Source: Gammaproteobacteria bacterium (GTDB taxonomy: Bacteria > Pseudomonadota > Gammaproteobacteria > UBA9214). From it: a stretch of DNA of 27,305 nt. Under the pieces are notes generated by a model. That model worked only from the letters and a program-made list of their open reading frames with translations. It did not search any database and was not told the DNA's origin. Shown in pieces: positions 6,150-12,555 of this stretch. Location: assembly GCA_029864225.1 (NCBI GenBank), contig JAOTTU010000008.1, forward strand, positions 1 to 27,305, written 5' to 3'. A program made the position numbers and the translations under genes. How positions within the stretch are numbered: the stretch's first letter is position 1; each line of letters opens with the position of its first letter.

Positions 6150-8900
6150 CTACTGCTTGAGTATATAAATGGCAATGGCGGCGGCGGCCTTGTCCGCGGC
6201 CGGGTTGCGGCTGCGATGCAGGGAGGCGGCTTGTTCCACTGCATTGTCATCCGGACGGTATTTCTCATGCAGCGCGCGGTGCCGCTCTGCCTGTTCTTCA
6301 TACCCGAGCGCGGTATAGACCAGTGCCAGGTTGTGGTGCGCGCTCAGGTTCTCGGGTTCGATTTCCAGTGTCCGGTTGAACCAGTCGCGTGCCAGGCCAA
6401 GCACTTCGTGGCGTCGTGTCTCATTCGCCGCGCCGCGTAATTGCCGGGAATGTTCGAACAGGATGCGTCCCAGTTCGTTCAATACCCGAACATCATAGGA
6501 AAAATCGAAGCCACGCTTGCGGGCATCCATGAAACGGGTCTCGATAATGTTCTCCAGTGTCTGCATGGCCTCGCGCAGATAGCCGTTTTCTCGGTCGATC
6601 AGTGCGCTGTACCAGGCAATGGTCCAGGGCGGCGCCGGCGACTTGCTGATGCTGGCGCGCATCAGGGCGCGTGCGGCCTCCTCCAGCCGGCCCTCCTTGA
6701 AATAGACCCGCGCCAGGTTGAGCGGGCCCTTGCCGTCACCCAGCGCTTCCACCTGTTCGAAGGCGTTTTCCGCCTGGCGCAGTTCACCTTTGCCGCTGCT
6801 CGAGACCGCGCTGCCCTCGCGCAGCAGCCCGATACCGTAATCGTTCCAGCGCTCGATAACGGGGACCGCCGATGTCTGCTCGGGCAGTTCTCCCGTCTGC
6901 GGCTGCACCGGCAGCGTGATCCTGTCGGTCGCCATGGTGGTGACGGGCAGGTCGTTGTAGGTAAAGGCATCGCCCTGCAAGTGACGCAGATAGGGGGTGT
7001 CGAACTTGCGGTAGTTCAGGCTGGCCTCTATCTCGATGGGACCGTCCACGTCGGCGGGTACCTCCAGCAGGTAATGCACCACCGATGCCGCACCTGGCGG
7101 GATCTGGTGGTTGTAGAGGGTCACGAAGATATCCTGTGCGTTGCGCCGGTCGATGCGGTTGCCCTCCCGGTCCAGGACATAGGAATTCACGAAATAGGAC
7201 CAGGGGTCGACGGCGCCGTCCGCGTCGAGGCTGCCGCTTTGCCCGATCACCCTGCCGTTGGCCGTGGCACTGACGTCAATCCAGAGTTCGTTGGAATCGG
7301 CCGTGCCCTGGGTCAGGTGATGACCGACGCCGGTGGTGCGCACGACCAGTTCCAGCAGGTAACGCTGCCCCGGCCGGAGTACCGGCAGTTCGGGACGCAG
7401 CGGGGCATGCAGCTTGCCGTCGATCCGACCGCCTTCCTTGATGCCGAAGATGTCGATGCGCGTCACGTCACGCAGGCGGTTCTGGTGGGCCTCCATGACC
7501 GAATCCGGCAGGTCCAGCAGGTGCGCGATGCCGGTATTGGCGGCCGGGAACTGGTGATTGTGCGTGCTGCGTTCGCCGCTGTTGTCGAAATCCCGGGCCG
7601 CCGGGTCGTCGGAAGGCGTCAGCTGCATGTGGCAGTCACTGCAGCGGGAGGCCGCCTGTGGCGGATAGTAAAAGCTGTCGACCCGGTGTCCGGACACGCC
7701 GCTGAACAGGAAGCTGTCGTAGTGGTTCTGCCCGCGCAGCCAGCGGTAGTGGTTGACCTCCTCGGGTATGTGGGCCTTATGGCAGGTCGAGCAGAAGGCC
7801 GCCGTGCGGTGGAAGGGCTTCAGCAGGGTCTTGCTGTGAAAGGCCGGCTTGGCCTTGATCAGCTGGTGGTTGATGCTCTTGAGCAGTCCTGACTCGCTGA
7901 AGGCGAACGGGTAGCGCGGCGGATCCACGAGGGTGTAGTTGCCGTTGCCGTAGGTGCTGTCCAGCCGGGTAATGGCATGACAGCTCAGGCAGGTGATCCC
8001 GGCCTGCCCGGTCGGGTCGTTGTCGGTGTCGAAGTTCGGGTCGTCAAAGCGGCCGTCGAATAACGGCACCGGGTCATGGCAGGCGGCACAGAAACGCGAG
8101 GCCTGCATCGTGCCATCGCGTTGCATGACGACCTTGCGGGTCTCCTCGACGCTGAACTTGTAGACCGGATTATTGAAGGAGCTGAAACGGTGGACGCTGT
8201 GCGCGTGCTGTTCCGCGATTTCGCCGTGACATACCGCGCATTCGTCGTCCGTCATCAGGTGGCTGGCCGGCAGGGTGTCGCTACCGGCGAGCACCGCCAG
8301 TGAGGGCAGGAATTCCACGGTCTGGTCCTGCGCCCCGCTGGTCCGGGTGCCGATGTGCAGTACCAGCATCAGCCCCGCAAAGGCCGCGGCGGCAAGCGAC
8401 CAGCGCAGGCCCCGTTGCCAGCGGATCGGCCGGCCCGCGAGGCGGTGCAGCACAAACAGCCAGGCAACGGCCAGGGGGCTGACGATATGTACCCAGTAGG
8501 CAATGCGGCGCACCAGCGGGTTATTGATCTCGAAGAAATCGAAGCGGGTCAGCATCAGCCCGGTGAACAGCAGTACCAGGGCGATGCTGAACAGCGCTAT
8601 CCCGGCGCGTACCGCGTAGCGGTTGGGGCGCCGCCAGGCGCGGCGCATGTGCGTGAGCCCGAACAGGATCACCGGTACGGTGAGCAGCAGACCCATCGCC
8701 AGGTGCAGCAGGAACATCAGCAGGTAGAAATAGTCCTGGTGGATCTCGTTGCTCGAGTGTTCCAGGTAGGTGATGGCGACCAGGTAGACCGAGTTGACAA
8801 CCAACAGTGCAAACAGCAGGAAAACAAGCCCAAGCAGGCGCCTGAGGCGCTCGCTCACCACCGGTTTGTCGGTTGTCCTGTTCAACTCTGCCGTAGCCAT
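6150..8900 (-). CDS. Membrane multihaem cytochrome c with b-like membrane domain and TPR tail
   Basis: A 916-residue fusion. Residues 20-185 hold about five hydrophobic helices. His138 and His152 lie in one helix as H-x13-H, the spacing of bis-His b-haem ligands, with further His at 66, 84 and 182, so a dihaem cytochrome b-like module is plausible. Residues 215-430 carry five CXXCH c-haem motifs: CAVCH 221, CAACH 271, CLSCH 304, CSTCH 370 and CSDCH 420, in a cytochrome c554/NapC-NrfH-like arrangement rich in extra His ligands. Residues about 430-650 look like a beta-rich domain; about 690-880 are TPR repeats. Quinol oxidation passed to periplasmic haems is inference. It heads the operon with the CRTAC1 and TPR genes. 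An FNR box with a well-spaced -10 box lies upstream. No known respiratory complex has exactly this layout as far as I know. Confidence 0.85.
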   Translation of the reverse strand: MATAELNRTTDKPVVSERLRRLLGLVFLLFALLVVNSVYLVAITYLEHSSNEIHQDYFYLLMFLLHLAMGLLLTVPVILFGLTHMRRAWRRPNRYAVRAGIALFSIALVLLFTGLMLTRFDFFEINNPLVRRIAYWVHIVSPLAVAWLFVLHRLAGRPIRWQRGLRWSLAAAAFAGLMLVLHIGTRTSGAQDQTVEFLPSLAVLAGSDTLPASHLMTDDECAVCHGEIAEQHAHSVHRFSSFNNPVYKFSVEETRKVVMQRDGTMQASRFCAACHDPVPLFDGRFDDPNFDTDNDPTGQAGITCLSCHAITRLDSTYGNGNYTLVDPPRYPFAFSESGLLKSINHQLIKAKPAFHSKTLLKPFHRTAAFCSTCHKAHIPEEVNHYRWLRGQNHYDSFLFSGVSGHRVDSFYYPPQAASRCSDCHMQLTPSDDPAARDFDNSGERSTHNHQFPAANTGIAHLLDLPDSVMEAHQNRLRDVTRIDIFGIKEGGRIDGKLHAPLRPELPVLRPGQRYLLELVVRTTGVGHHLTQGTADSNELWIDVSATANGRVIGQSGSLDADGAVDPWSYFVNSYVLDREGNRIDRRNAQDIFVTLYNHQIPPGAASVVHYLLEVPADVDGPIEIEASLNYRKFDTPYLRHLQGDAFTYNDLPVTTMATDRITLPVQPQTGELPEQTSAVPVIERWNDYGIGLLREGSAVSSSGKGELRQAENAFEQVEALGDGKGPLNLARVYFKEGRLEEAARALMRASISKSPAPPWTIAWYSALIDRENGYLREAMQTLENIIETRFMDARKRGFDFSYDVRVLNELGRILFEHSRQLRGAANETRRHEVLGLARDWFNRTLEIEPENLSAHHNLALVYTALGYEEQAERHRALHEKYRPDDNAVEQAASLHRSRNPAADKAAAAIAIYILKQ

Positions 8901-9047
8901 CGTGTCCCGCCTTTAAATAATTCCAGCACCGCCCTGTTGCAGGCTTGTTGTTACATCAGCCCTGAAATCAGTGCCTTTGCTCGGATGCCCAATGTGCAGA
9001 TGCGAGCGTACAGCCTTTCGGGACTGTGCCCGGTCCCGAACAGTCAG

Positions 9048-9053
9048 AGTATC
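9048..9053 (-). promoter_or_regulatory. Predicted -10 box of the cytochrome operon
   Basis: On the minus strand the hexamer reads GATACT. A start about 7 nt further on (near 9041) would put the centre of the FNR box at about -42, the class II activator position. The resulting leader is about 140 nt. The agreement of spacing is the main support; the hexamer alone is weak. Confidence 0.45.
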
Positions 9054-9076
9054 GCTGGATTTATGTGGTTAGCGTT

Positions 9077-9090
9077 TTGATATTGATCAA
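9077..9090 (-). promoter_or_regulatory. Perfect FNR/Anr box upstream of the cytochrome operon
   Basis: TTGATATTGATCAA is a perfect match to TTGAT-N4-ATCAA, the binding site of FNR and Anr, oxygen-sensing iron-sulfur regulators that activate genes under low oxygen. It lies in the divergent gap between the cytochrome operon and the polymerase gene. Spacing to the GATACT box favours control of the cytochrome operon. It is about 80 bp upstream of the LexA box, so an effect on the polymerase gene cannot be excluded. Confidence 0.75.
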
Positions 9091-9157
9091 CTTCTTTAGA
9101 CTTTTTCTAACCCGGCGCTCATACGCAGCCTCCCCGGCTGGCGTATTCCCGAAAATA

Positions 9158-9173
9158 CTGTATATAATTACAG
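9158..9173 (+). promoter_or_regulatory. LexA (SOS) box overlapping the -10 of the Y-family polymerase gene
   Basis: CTGTATATAATTACAG fits the gammaproteobacterial LexA consensus CTGT-N8-ACAG exactly. It contains TATAAT (9163-9168), so LexA bound here would cover the -10 box. The box is 57 bp upstream of the ATG at 9231. This makes the downstream polymerase gene, and perhaps the SRAP genes after it, likely members of the SOS regulon. Confidence 0.88.
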
Positions 9174-9230
9174 TAGTCGGGCGGCCCTGCCCGGTCTGTT
9201 GCCCGCAACCCTTTACCATGGAAATTGTGC

Positions 9231-10508
9231 ATGCCGTCTGCCAGCCGTTGCTTCAGTCCCGACTATCCGGAGTGTCCCGGTCGCTGCCCCGTGGTCTGGC
9301 CCCGGGCCATCATCCTGGTGGATATGAACGCCTTTTTCGCGTCCATCGAACAGCGCGATTGCCCCGAATGGCGCGGACGCCCGGTGGCGATCACCAACGG
9401 CCGCCAGGGCACCTGCATCATCACCTGCTCCTACGAGGCGAGGGCCTATGGTATCAAGACCGGCATGCGTCTGAAAAAGGCGCGTGCCTTGTGTCCGGAA
9501 CTGATCCAGTGCCCGGCACGGCCGGAGCGTTATGCCGCTACCTCGGTCGCCATCATGGAGGCGCTGCAGGACGTGACACCGGACATCGAGGTGTTTTCCG
9601 TGGATGAGGCCTTCCTGGACGTTACCCAGTGCCAGCGCCTGCTGGGTACACCCCTGCGCATGGCCCGGCTGGTGAAGCGTAAGGTGTTCGAGGCCTCCGG
9701 TGTGCTGTGCTCGGTGGGGGTCAGCGGCGACAAGACCACGGCCAAGTTCGCCGCCAAGCTGCACAAGCCGGATGGCCTGACGGTGATCCCGCCCTGGGAG
9801 GCGGCGGAACGCCTGCGCGACGAGCCGGTGACGGCGCTGTGTGGCATCGCCGAGGGCATCGGTGGCTTCCTGGCGCAGCATGGCGTGCACACCTGCGGCG
9901 AGGTCAGGCACCTGCCCATCAGCGTGCTGGCACGGCGTTTCGGCAACCCCGGGCGGCGCATCTGGTACATGTGCCAGGGACAGGACCCCGAGAAACTGCA
10001 GTGCAAGGTCCCGGCGCCGAAGTCCATCGGCCATGGCAAGGTGGTACCGCCCGCTACCCGCGATCGCGACGTGCTGCTCACCTACCTGCTGCACATGAGC
10101 GAGAAGGTCGGCGCACGGTTGCGGCGCCACCGGCTGCAGGCGACGACCTTCTTTATCGGCCTGCGTACGGATGCGGGCTGGGTTGGTGGCAAGCTGCGCT
10201 GTGCCCTGCCCGCCGCCGACGGTCGCGAGATCATGGCGCTGTGCCGCCGCGTCATGGACGAGGCCTGGGTCGGCCAGGGGGTGCACCAGGTGCAGGTGAC
10301 GGCGCTGGAGCCGGTGTCCAGCGGCAACCAGCTGGAACTGTTCGATGCCCTGGACGAGGAACAGGGCGAGGTCAATGCCGTGATGGATGAAATCAACCGG
10401 CGCTACGGCGAATTCGCCCTGGCCCCGGCGCGCCTGCTCGGGCGTTCCAGCATGCCCAACGTGATTGCCCCGGCCTGGAAGCCCTACGGCCATCGCCAGA
10501 CGATCTGA
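9231..10508 (+). CDS. SOS-controlled Y-family DNA polymerase (DinB/Pol IV-like)
   Basis: A translesion DNA polymerase of the Y family, 425 residues from the ATG at 9231 (a TTG at 9225 is an in-frame alternative). Catalytic residues are in place: Asp31 in ILVDMNAFFASIE and Asp125-Glu126 in VFSVDEAFLDV. The SYEARAYGIKTGM fingers motif and a KTTAKFAAKLHKPDGL segment are also seen. It is longer than typical Pol IV (about 350 residues). A Cys-rich N-terminal extension (C7, C15, C19) precedes the palm, and a C-terminal part carries QLELF, which resembles a beta-clamp binding motif. The LexA box 57 bp upstream predicts DNA-damage induction. Two SRAP-type genes follow on the same strand after a 281-bp repeat-rich gap. 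It acts at replication forks on damaged template. I cannot place it firmly as DinB itself rather than a sister subgroup. Confidence 0.9.
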   Translation: MPSASRCFSPDYPECPGRCPVVWPRAIILVDMNAFFASIEQRDCPEWRGRPVAITNGRQGTCIITCSYEARAYGIKTGMRLKKARALCPELIQCPARPERYAATSVAIMEALQDVTPDIEVFSVDEAFLDVTQCQRLLGTPLRMARLVKRKVFEASGVLCSVGVSGDKTTAKFAAKLHKPDGLTVIPPWEAAERLRDEPVTALCGIAEGIGGFLAQHGVHTCGEVRHLPISVLARRFGNPGRRIWYMCQGQDPEKLQCKVPAPKSIGHGKVVPPATRDRDVLLTYLLHMSEKVGARLRRHRLQATTFFIGLRTDAGWVGGKLRCALPAADGREIMALCRRVMDEAWVGQGVHQVQVTALEPVSSGNQLELFDALDEEQGEVNAVMDEINRRYGEFALAPARLLGRSSMPNVIAPAWKPYGHRQTI

Positions 10509-10541
10509 GGTGGCAGTCGTGTCCTGTGAAGTGATTGATCA

Positions 10542-10761
10542 CCCTCACCCCTGCTCTCTACCCTCAAGGGGCACCGAGGTCCCTGCAAGTGAGAGGGACA
10601 AAAAACAGTGAGGTGTCGGGATGCCACATACACAGTCCCCTCTCCCCTTCGGGGAGAGGATTACGACTGCAGGGAGAAGGTGAGACCGGGAACCGGTCGA
10701 GAGGCTGGCCTGGGCCATGCAGGAGGTAGAGCAATGCAGGAGCAATTGCCGAGGGTGAGGG
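10542..10761. repeat. Repeat-rich palindromic element between the polymerase and SRAP-like genes
   Basis: The gap between the two genes is bounded by a 9-bp inverted repeat (CCCTCACCC at 10542-10550, GGGTGAGGG at 10753-10761). Inside is a perfect 9-bp stem, CCTCTCCCC with its complement at 10639-10647 and 10651-10659 around a TTC loop, and a 6-bp stem at 10579-10599 (GTCCCT/AGGGAC). It looks like a non-coding MITE or REP-like insertion. Its hairpins lack T tracts, so whether it stops transcription is unclear. Confidence 0.6.
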
Positions 10762-10789
10762 GAATGGGTAGGGCCGGTGCACGACGCTG

Positions 10790-11200
10790 ATGTGCGCTGG
10801 TGTCTACTATTTCGCGCAGGGCGAGGATGTCCGGGTGTATTTCCCCAACCCGAAGGCCATGTTGCCGATCCGGACCCGCAACGGCGGCACGGAACGGCTG
10901 GCATGGGGCCGGCGTCATGACCAGGCCGGTGAACTGCCGCTGGGCGGCTGGGCACGGCTGGATGCGATCTACAGCGGCCGCTGGGACCGCTGGTTCCCCG
11001 TGCCGGTCAAGCTGCCGGTGAAAAGCTTCATGGAGAAGGACTTCGAGGGCCACAGTCACTGGTATGATCTGACCAAAGGCCAGTGGATCCAGGGGCTGGT
11101 GGCACGCAGCCGGCACGAACGACGGGTCTACGTGGTCACGGTTGAGCCGGAGCTGGCGGATGCCGTGCACGCGCGCTGGCCGCGGATCATGAGCGGATAG
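10790..11200 (+). CDS. Short diverged SRAP-like protein
   Basis: A 136-residue protein that starts MCAG. Read against the SRAP protein encoded 14 bp downstream, several blocks line up by eye: Cys2; PNPKAMLPIR against VAPSQSVPAVR; W39-G40 against WG; SFMEKD (Glu82) against GFYEW (Glu103); and VVTVEPELADAVHARWP (His127) against IVTVANDSVRPVHDRMP (His158). In HMCES/YedK, Cys2 attaches to abasic sites in single-stranded DNA, and Glu and His assist. Here Cys, Glu and His are kept, but the active-site Asn of the family (Asn73 in the neighbour) is a Trp (Trp54 in GGWARLD). It is about 85 residues shorter than a normal SRAP protein. The need for Cys2 at the N-terminus supports this start. The relation is an inference from manual alignment. 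The gene lies downstream of the SOS polymerase and may be co-expressed. Confidence 0.7.
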   Translation: MCAGVYYFAQGEDVRVYFPNPKAMLPIRTRNGGTERLAWGRRHDQAGELPLGGWARLDAIYSGRWDRWFPVPVKLPVKSFMEKDFEGHSHWYDLTKGQWIQGLVARSRHERRVYVVTVEPELADAVHARWPRIMSG

Positions 11201-11214
11201 ACGTCACTACCCTT

Positions 11215-11880
11215 ATGTGCGGACGTTTTACATTGCATACCCCGCCGGAAGAACTGCGCGAGCATTTCGGAGTGGACGCGGTACCGGACATCGGTGCAAG
11301 TTATAACGTCGCTCCGTCACAGTCGGTTCCCGCCGTGCGGATTGCCGACCGGCACCGGGAAATGGTGCGGCTGCACTGGGGGCTGATCCCCTCCTGGGCA
11401 AAAGAGACCAAGGTCGGTTATCGCATGATCAATGCCCGCGCAGAGACCGTGGCCGACAAGCCGGCCTACCGGGCCGCGTTCCGTCGCCGGCGTTGCCTGA
11501 TCCCCGCCGATGGTTTCTATGAATGGCAGCAGACCGCTACGGGCAAGCAGCCCTGGTACTTCCGGATGCAACACGGTGGCGTGTTCGCCTTTGCCGGCCT
11601 GTGGGAACACTGGGAAGGCAAGGATGAGGTGGTCGAGTCCTGCAGCATCATTGTCACCGTGGCCAACGACAGCGTGCGCCCGGTGCATGACCGTATGCCG
11701 GTCATCATTGAACCCGCTGATTACGAGCACTGGCTGGACCCGGAGGTCCGGCAAGCAGCTACATTCAAGCCCCTGTTGCGCCCCTACCCTGCCGATAAAA
11801 TGATTGCCTGCCCGGTCAGCACGCGGGTCAACAGCCCGGCCAACAACGATGCAGACTGCATAGCGGCTGTGGACGCATGA
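11215..11880 (+). CDS. yedK: SRAP-family abasic-site-binding protein (HMCES/YedK)
   Basis: A 221-residue canonical SRAP protein. It begins MCGRF, and removal of Met exposes Cys2, which in this family forms a thiazolidine crosslink to an abasic site in single-stranded DNA and so shields it. The other active-site residues are present: Asn73 in INARAET, Glu103 in DGFYEW and His158 in VHDRMP. YNVAPSQ and HWGLIPSW are typical family blocks. The length matches E. coli YedK. The start is fixed by the need for Cys2. It lies 14 bp after the short SRAP-like gene and in the same direction as the SOS polymerase, in line with the name SOS-response-associated peptidase family. No LexA box of its own was seen in the short gap before it. 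Confidence 0.95.
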   Translation: MCGRFTLHTPPEELREHFGVDAVPDIGASYNVAPSQSVPAVRIADRHREMVRLHWGLIPSWAKETKVGYRMINARAETVADKPAYRAAFRRRRCLIPADGFYEWQQTATGKQPWYFRMQHGGVFAFAGLWEHWEGKDEVVESCSIIVTVANDSVRPVHDRMPVIIEPADYEHWLDPEVRQAATFKPLLRPYPADKMIACPVSTRVNSPANNDADCIAAVDA

Positions 11881-11950
11881 GGAAAAAGACGGCATTCTCA
11901 TTGCTGTCCCACTAAATTCAGCTCATGTCTAAGGAAAGCCTGATCAGGCC

Positions 11951-12037
11951 GTCATTCCGGGTGGAGCGTAGCGGAAACCCGGAATCCAGTCGTTGGTAAT
12001 CAGGTGGTGTCTGGATTCCGGCTTTCGCCGGAATGAC
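11951..12037. repeat. Palindromic intergenic repeat
   Basis: An 87-bp imperfect palindrome with 10-bp perfect ends (GTCATTCCGG at 11951-11960, CCGGAATGAC at 12028-12037) and a nested 9-bp pair (GGAATCCAG at 11981-11989, CTGGATTCC at 12011-12019). It resembles the GTCATTCC...GGAATGAC repeats common between genes in many proteobacteria. It lies between the SRAP gene and the 3' end of tRNA-Leu. I see nothing else in 11881-12122. Confidence 0.8.
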
Positions 12038-12122
12038 GAAAGATGAGTTAATCAGGTCTCAGCAAATCAGAATTCTGGCCTGGATGCCCCGTATTTTTTT
12101 AGGGCGACCGCCTTATTTGTAT

Positions 12123-12443
12123 TGGTGCCCGGGGCCGGAATCGAACCGGCATGGTGTTGCCACCGAGGGATTTTCTTACCCGCTACAACTTTCGTTGCTG
12201 CACATACAGCGTGCATTTGTGGTCTGGACTTTCTCTTTGCCATATCACGAGCGACATGTGACACAGGCAGGAGCCGTCAAGTCTCTACACTTTCCCGGAA
12301 ATGATCCCGGGCTTAGCTCGGGATTGCCACCACCCTTAGGTGCTGAGGGTTCCCCGAATTTGACTCCATTCACGCCAGGTGTTTCCAGCCTGGGTGCTCA
12401 ATGTGTTCAAGTCCCTTGCGTCTACCAATTTCGCCACCCGGGC
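12123..12443 (-). tRNA. leuZ: tRNA-Leu(UAA), interrupted by a group I intron
   Basis: Exon 1 is 12409-12443 and exon 2 is 12123-12174. Joined, they give a complete class II tRNA. The 7-bp acceptor stem is perfect (GCCCGGG/CCCGGGC). The D arm is GCG...CGC. The anticodon stem is AGGGA/TCCCT with loop C-U-U-A-A-A-A, anticodon UAA. The long variable arm is GGTG-GCAA-CACC, and the T arm is GCCGG-TTCGATT-CCGGC. Discriminator A and an encoded CCA complete the 3' end. The intron splits the anticodon between U34 and A35, the same site as in cyanobacterial and plastid tRNA-Leu(UAA). Position downstream of pgsA, tRNA-Gly and tRNA-Cys matches E. coli leuZ. Without splicing the tRNA could not form. Confidence 0.95.
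12175..12408 (-). ncRNA. Group I intron (subgroup IC3-like) in tRNA-Leu(UAA)
   Basis: A 234-nt intron without a reading frame. It follows U at the end of exon 1 and ends with the terminal G expected of group I introns. P1 can form: exon C-U-U pairs with an internal guide GAG at intron positions 10-12, with the conserved U-G wobble at the splice site, and G1 and A2 extend the stem. A P2 hairpin (CCAGG/CCUGG), a GUCAA/UUGAC pairing suited to P3, and a GACU/AGUC pairing suited to P7 are present. Core stretches GGCAAUCC-GAGC-AAGCC, AGAGACU-GACGG and AAGAGA-AGUCC match those I know from cyanobacterial tRNA-Leu introns. Near the 3' end is a CAAC-GAAA-GUUG hairpin with a GNRA loop, as in P9. Probably self-splicing; no homing endonuclease. 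Confidence 0.93.
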
Positions 12444-12555
12444 ATGGGTGAACCGGACTCATTGTAATTGTTATGACCTTGCCGGGGAACCGCGGAAGTG
12501 ATTGCAGGCCGGGCACGGAACTGCCGCGGCGGATACTAGGCTGTCGCGGCGCGGA

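Noticed and set aside
6441..7892. A 483-codon plus-strand frame
   Set aside because: Antisense to the cytochrome gene, whose CXXCH motifs and domain order show that the minus strand is the coding one.
9213..10493. A 426-codon minus-strand frame
   Set aside because: Antisense to the Y-family polymerase, which has all catalytic motifs and a promoter with a LexA box.
10531..10542. GTGATTGATCAC dyad after the polymerase gene as an FNR site
   Set aside because: It is not TTGAT-N4-ATCAA and lies in a repeat-rich gap; no promoter elements support it.
12033..12467. Open frames across tRNA-Leu, considered as a homing endonuclease or small protein
   Set aside because: They cross tRNA exons and the intron core, are short, and have no LAGLIDADG, GIY-YIG or HNH motif. 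The RNA structure explains the sequence.
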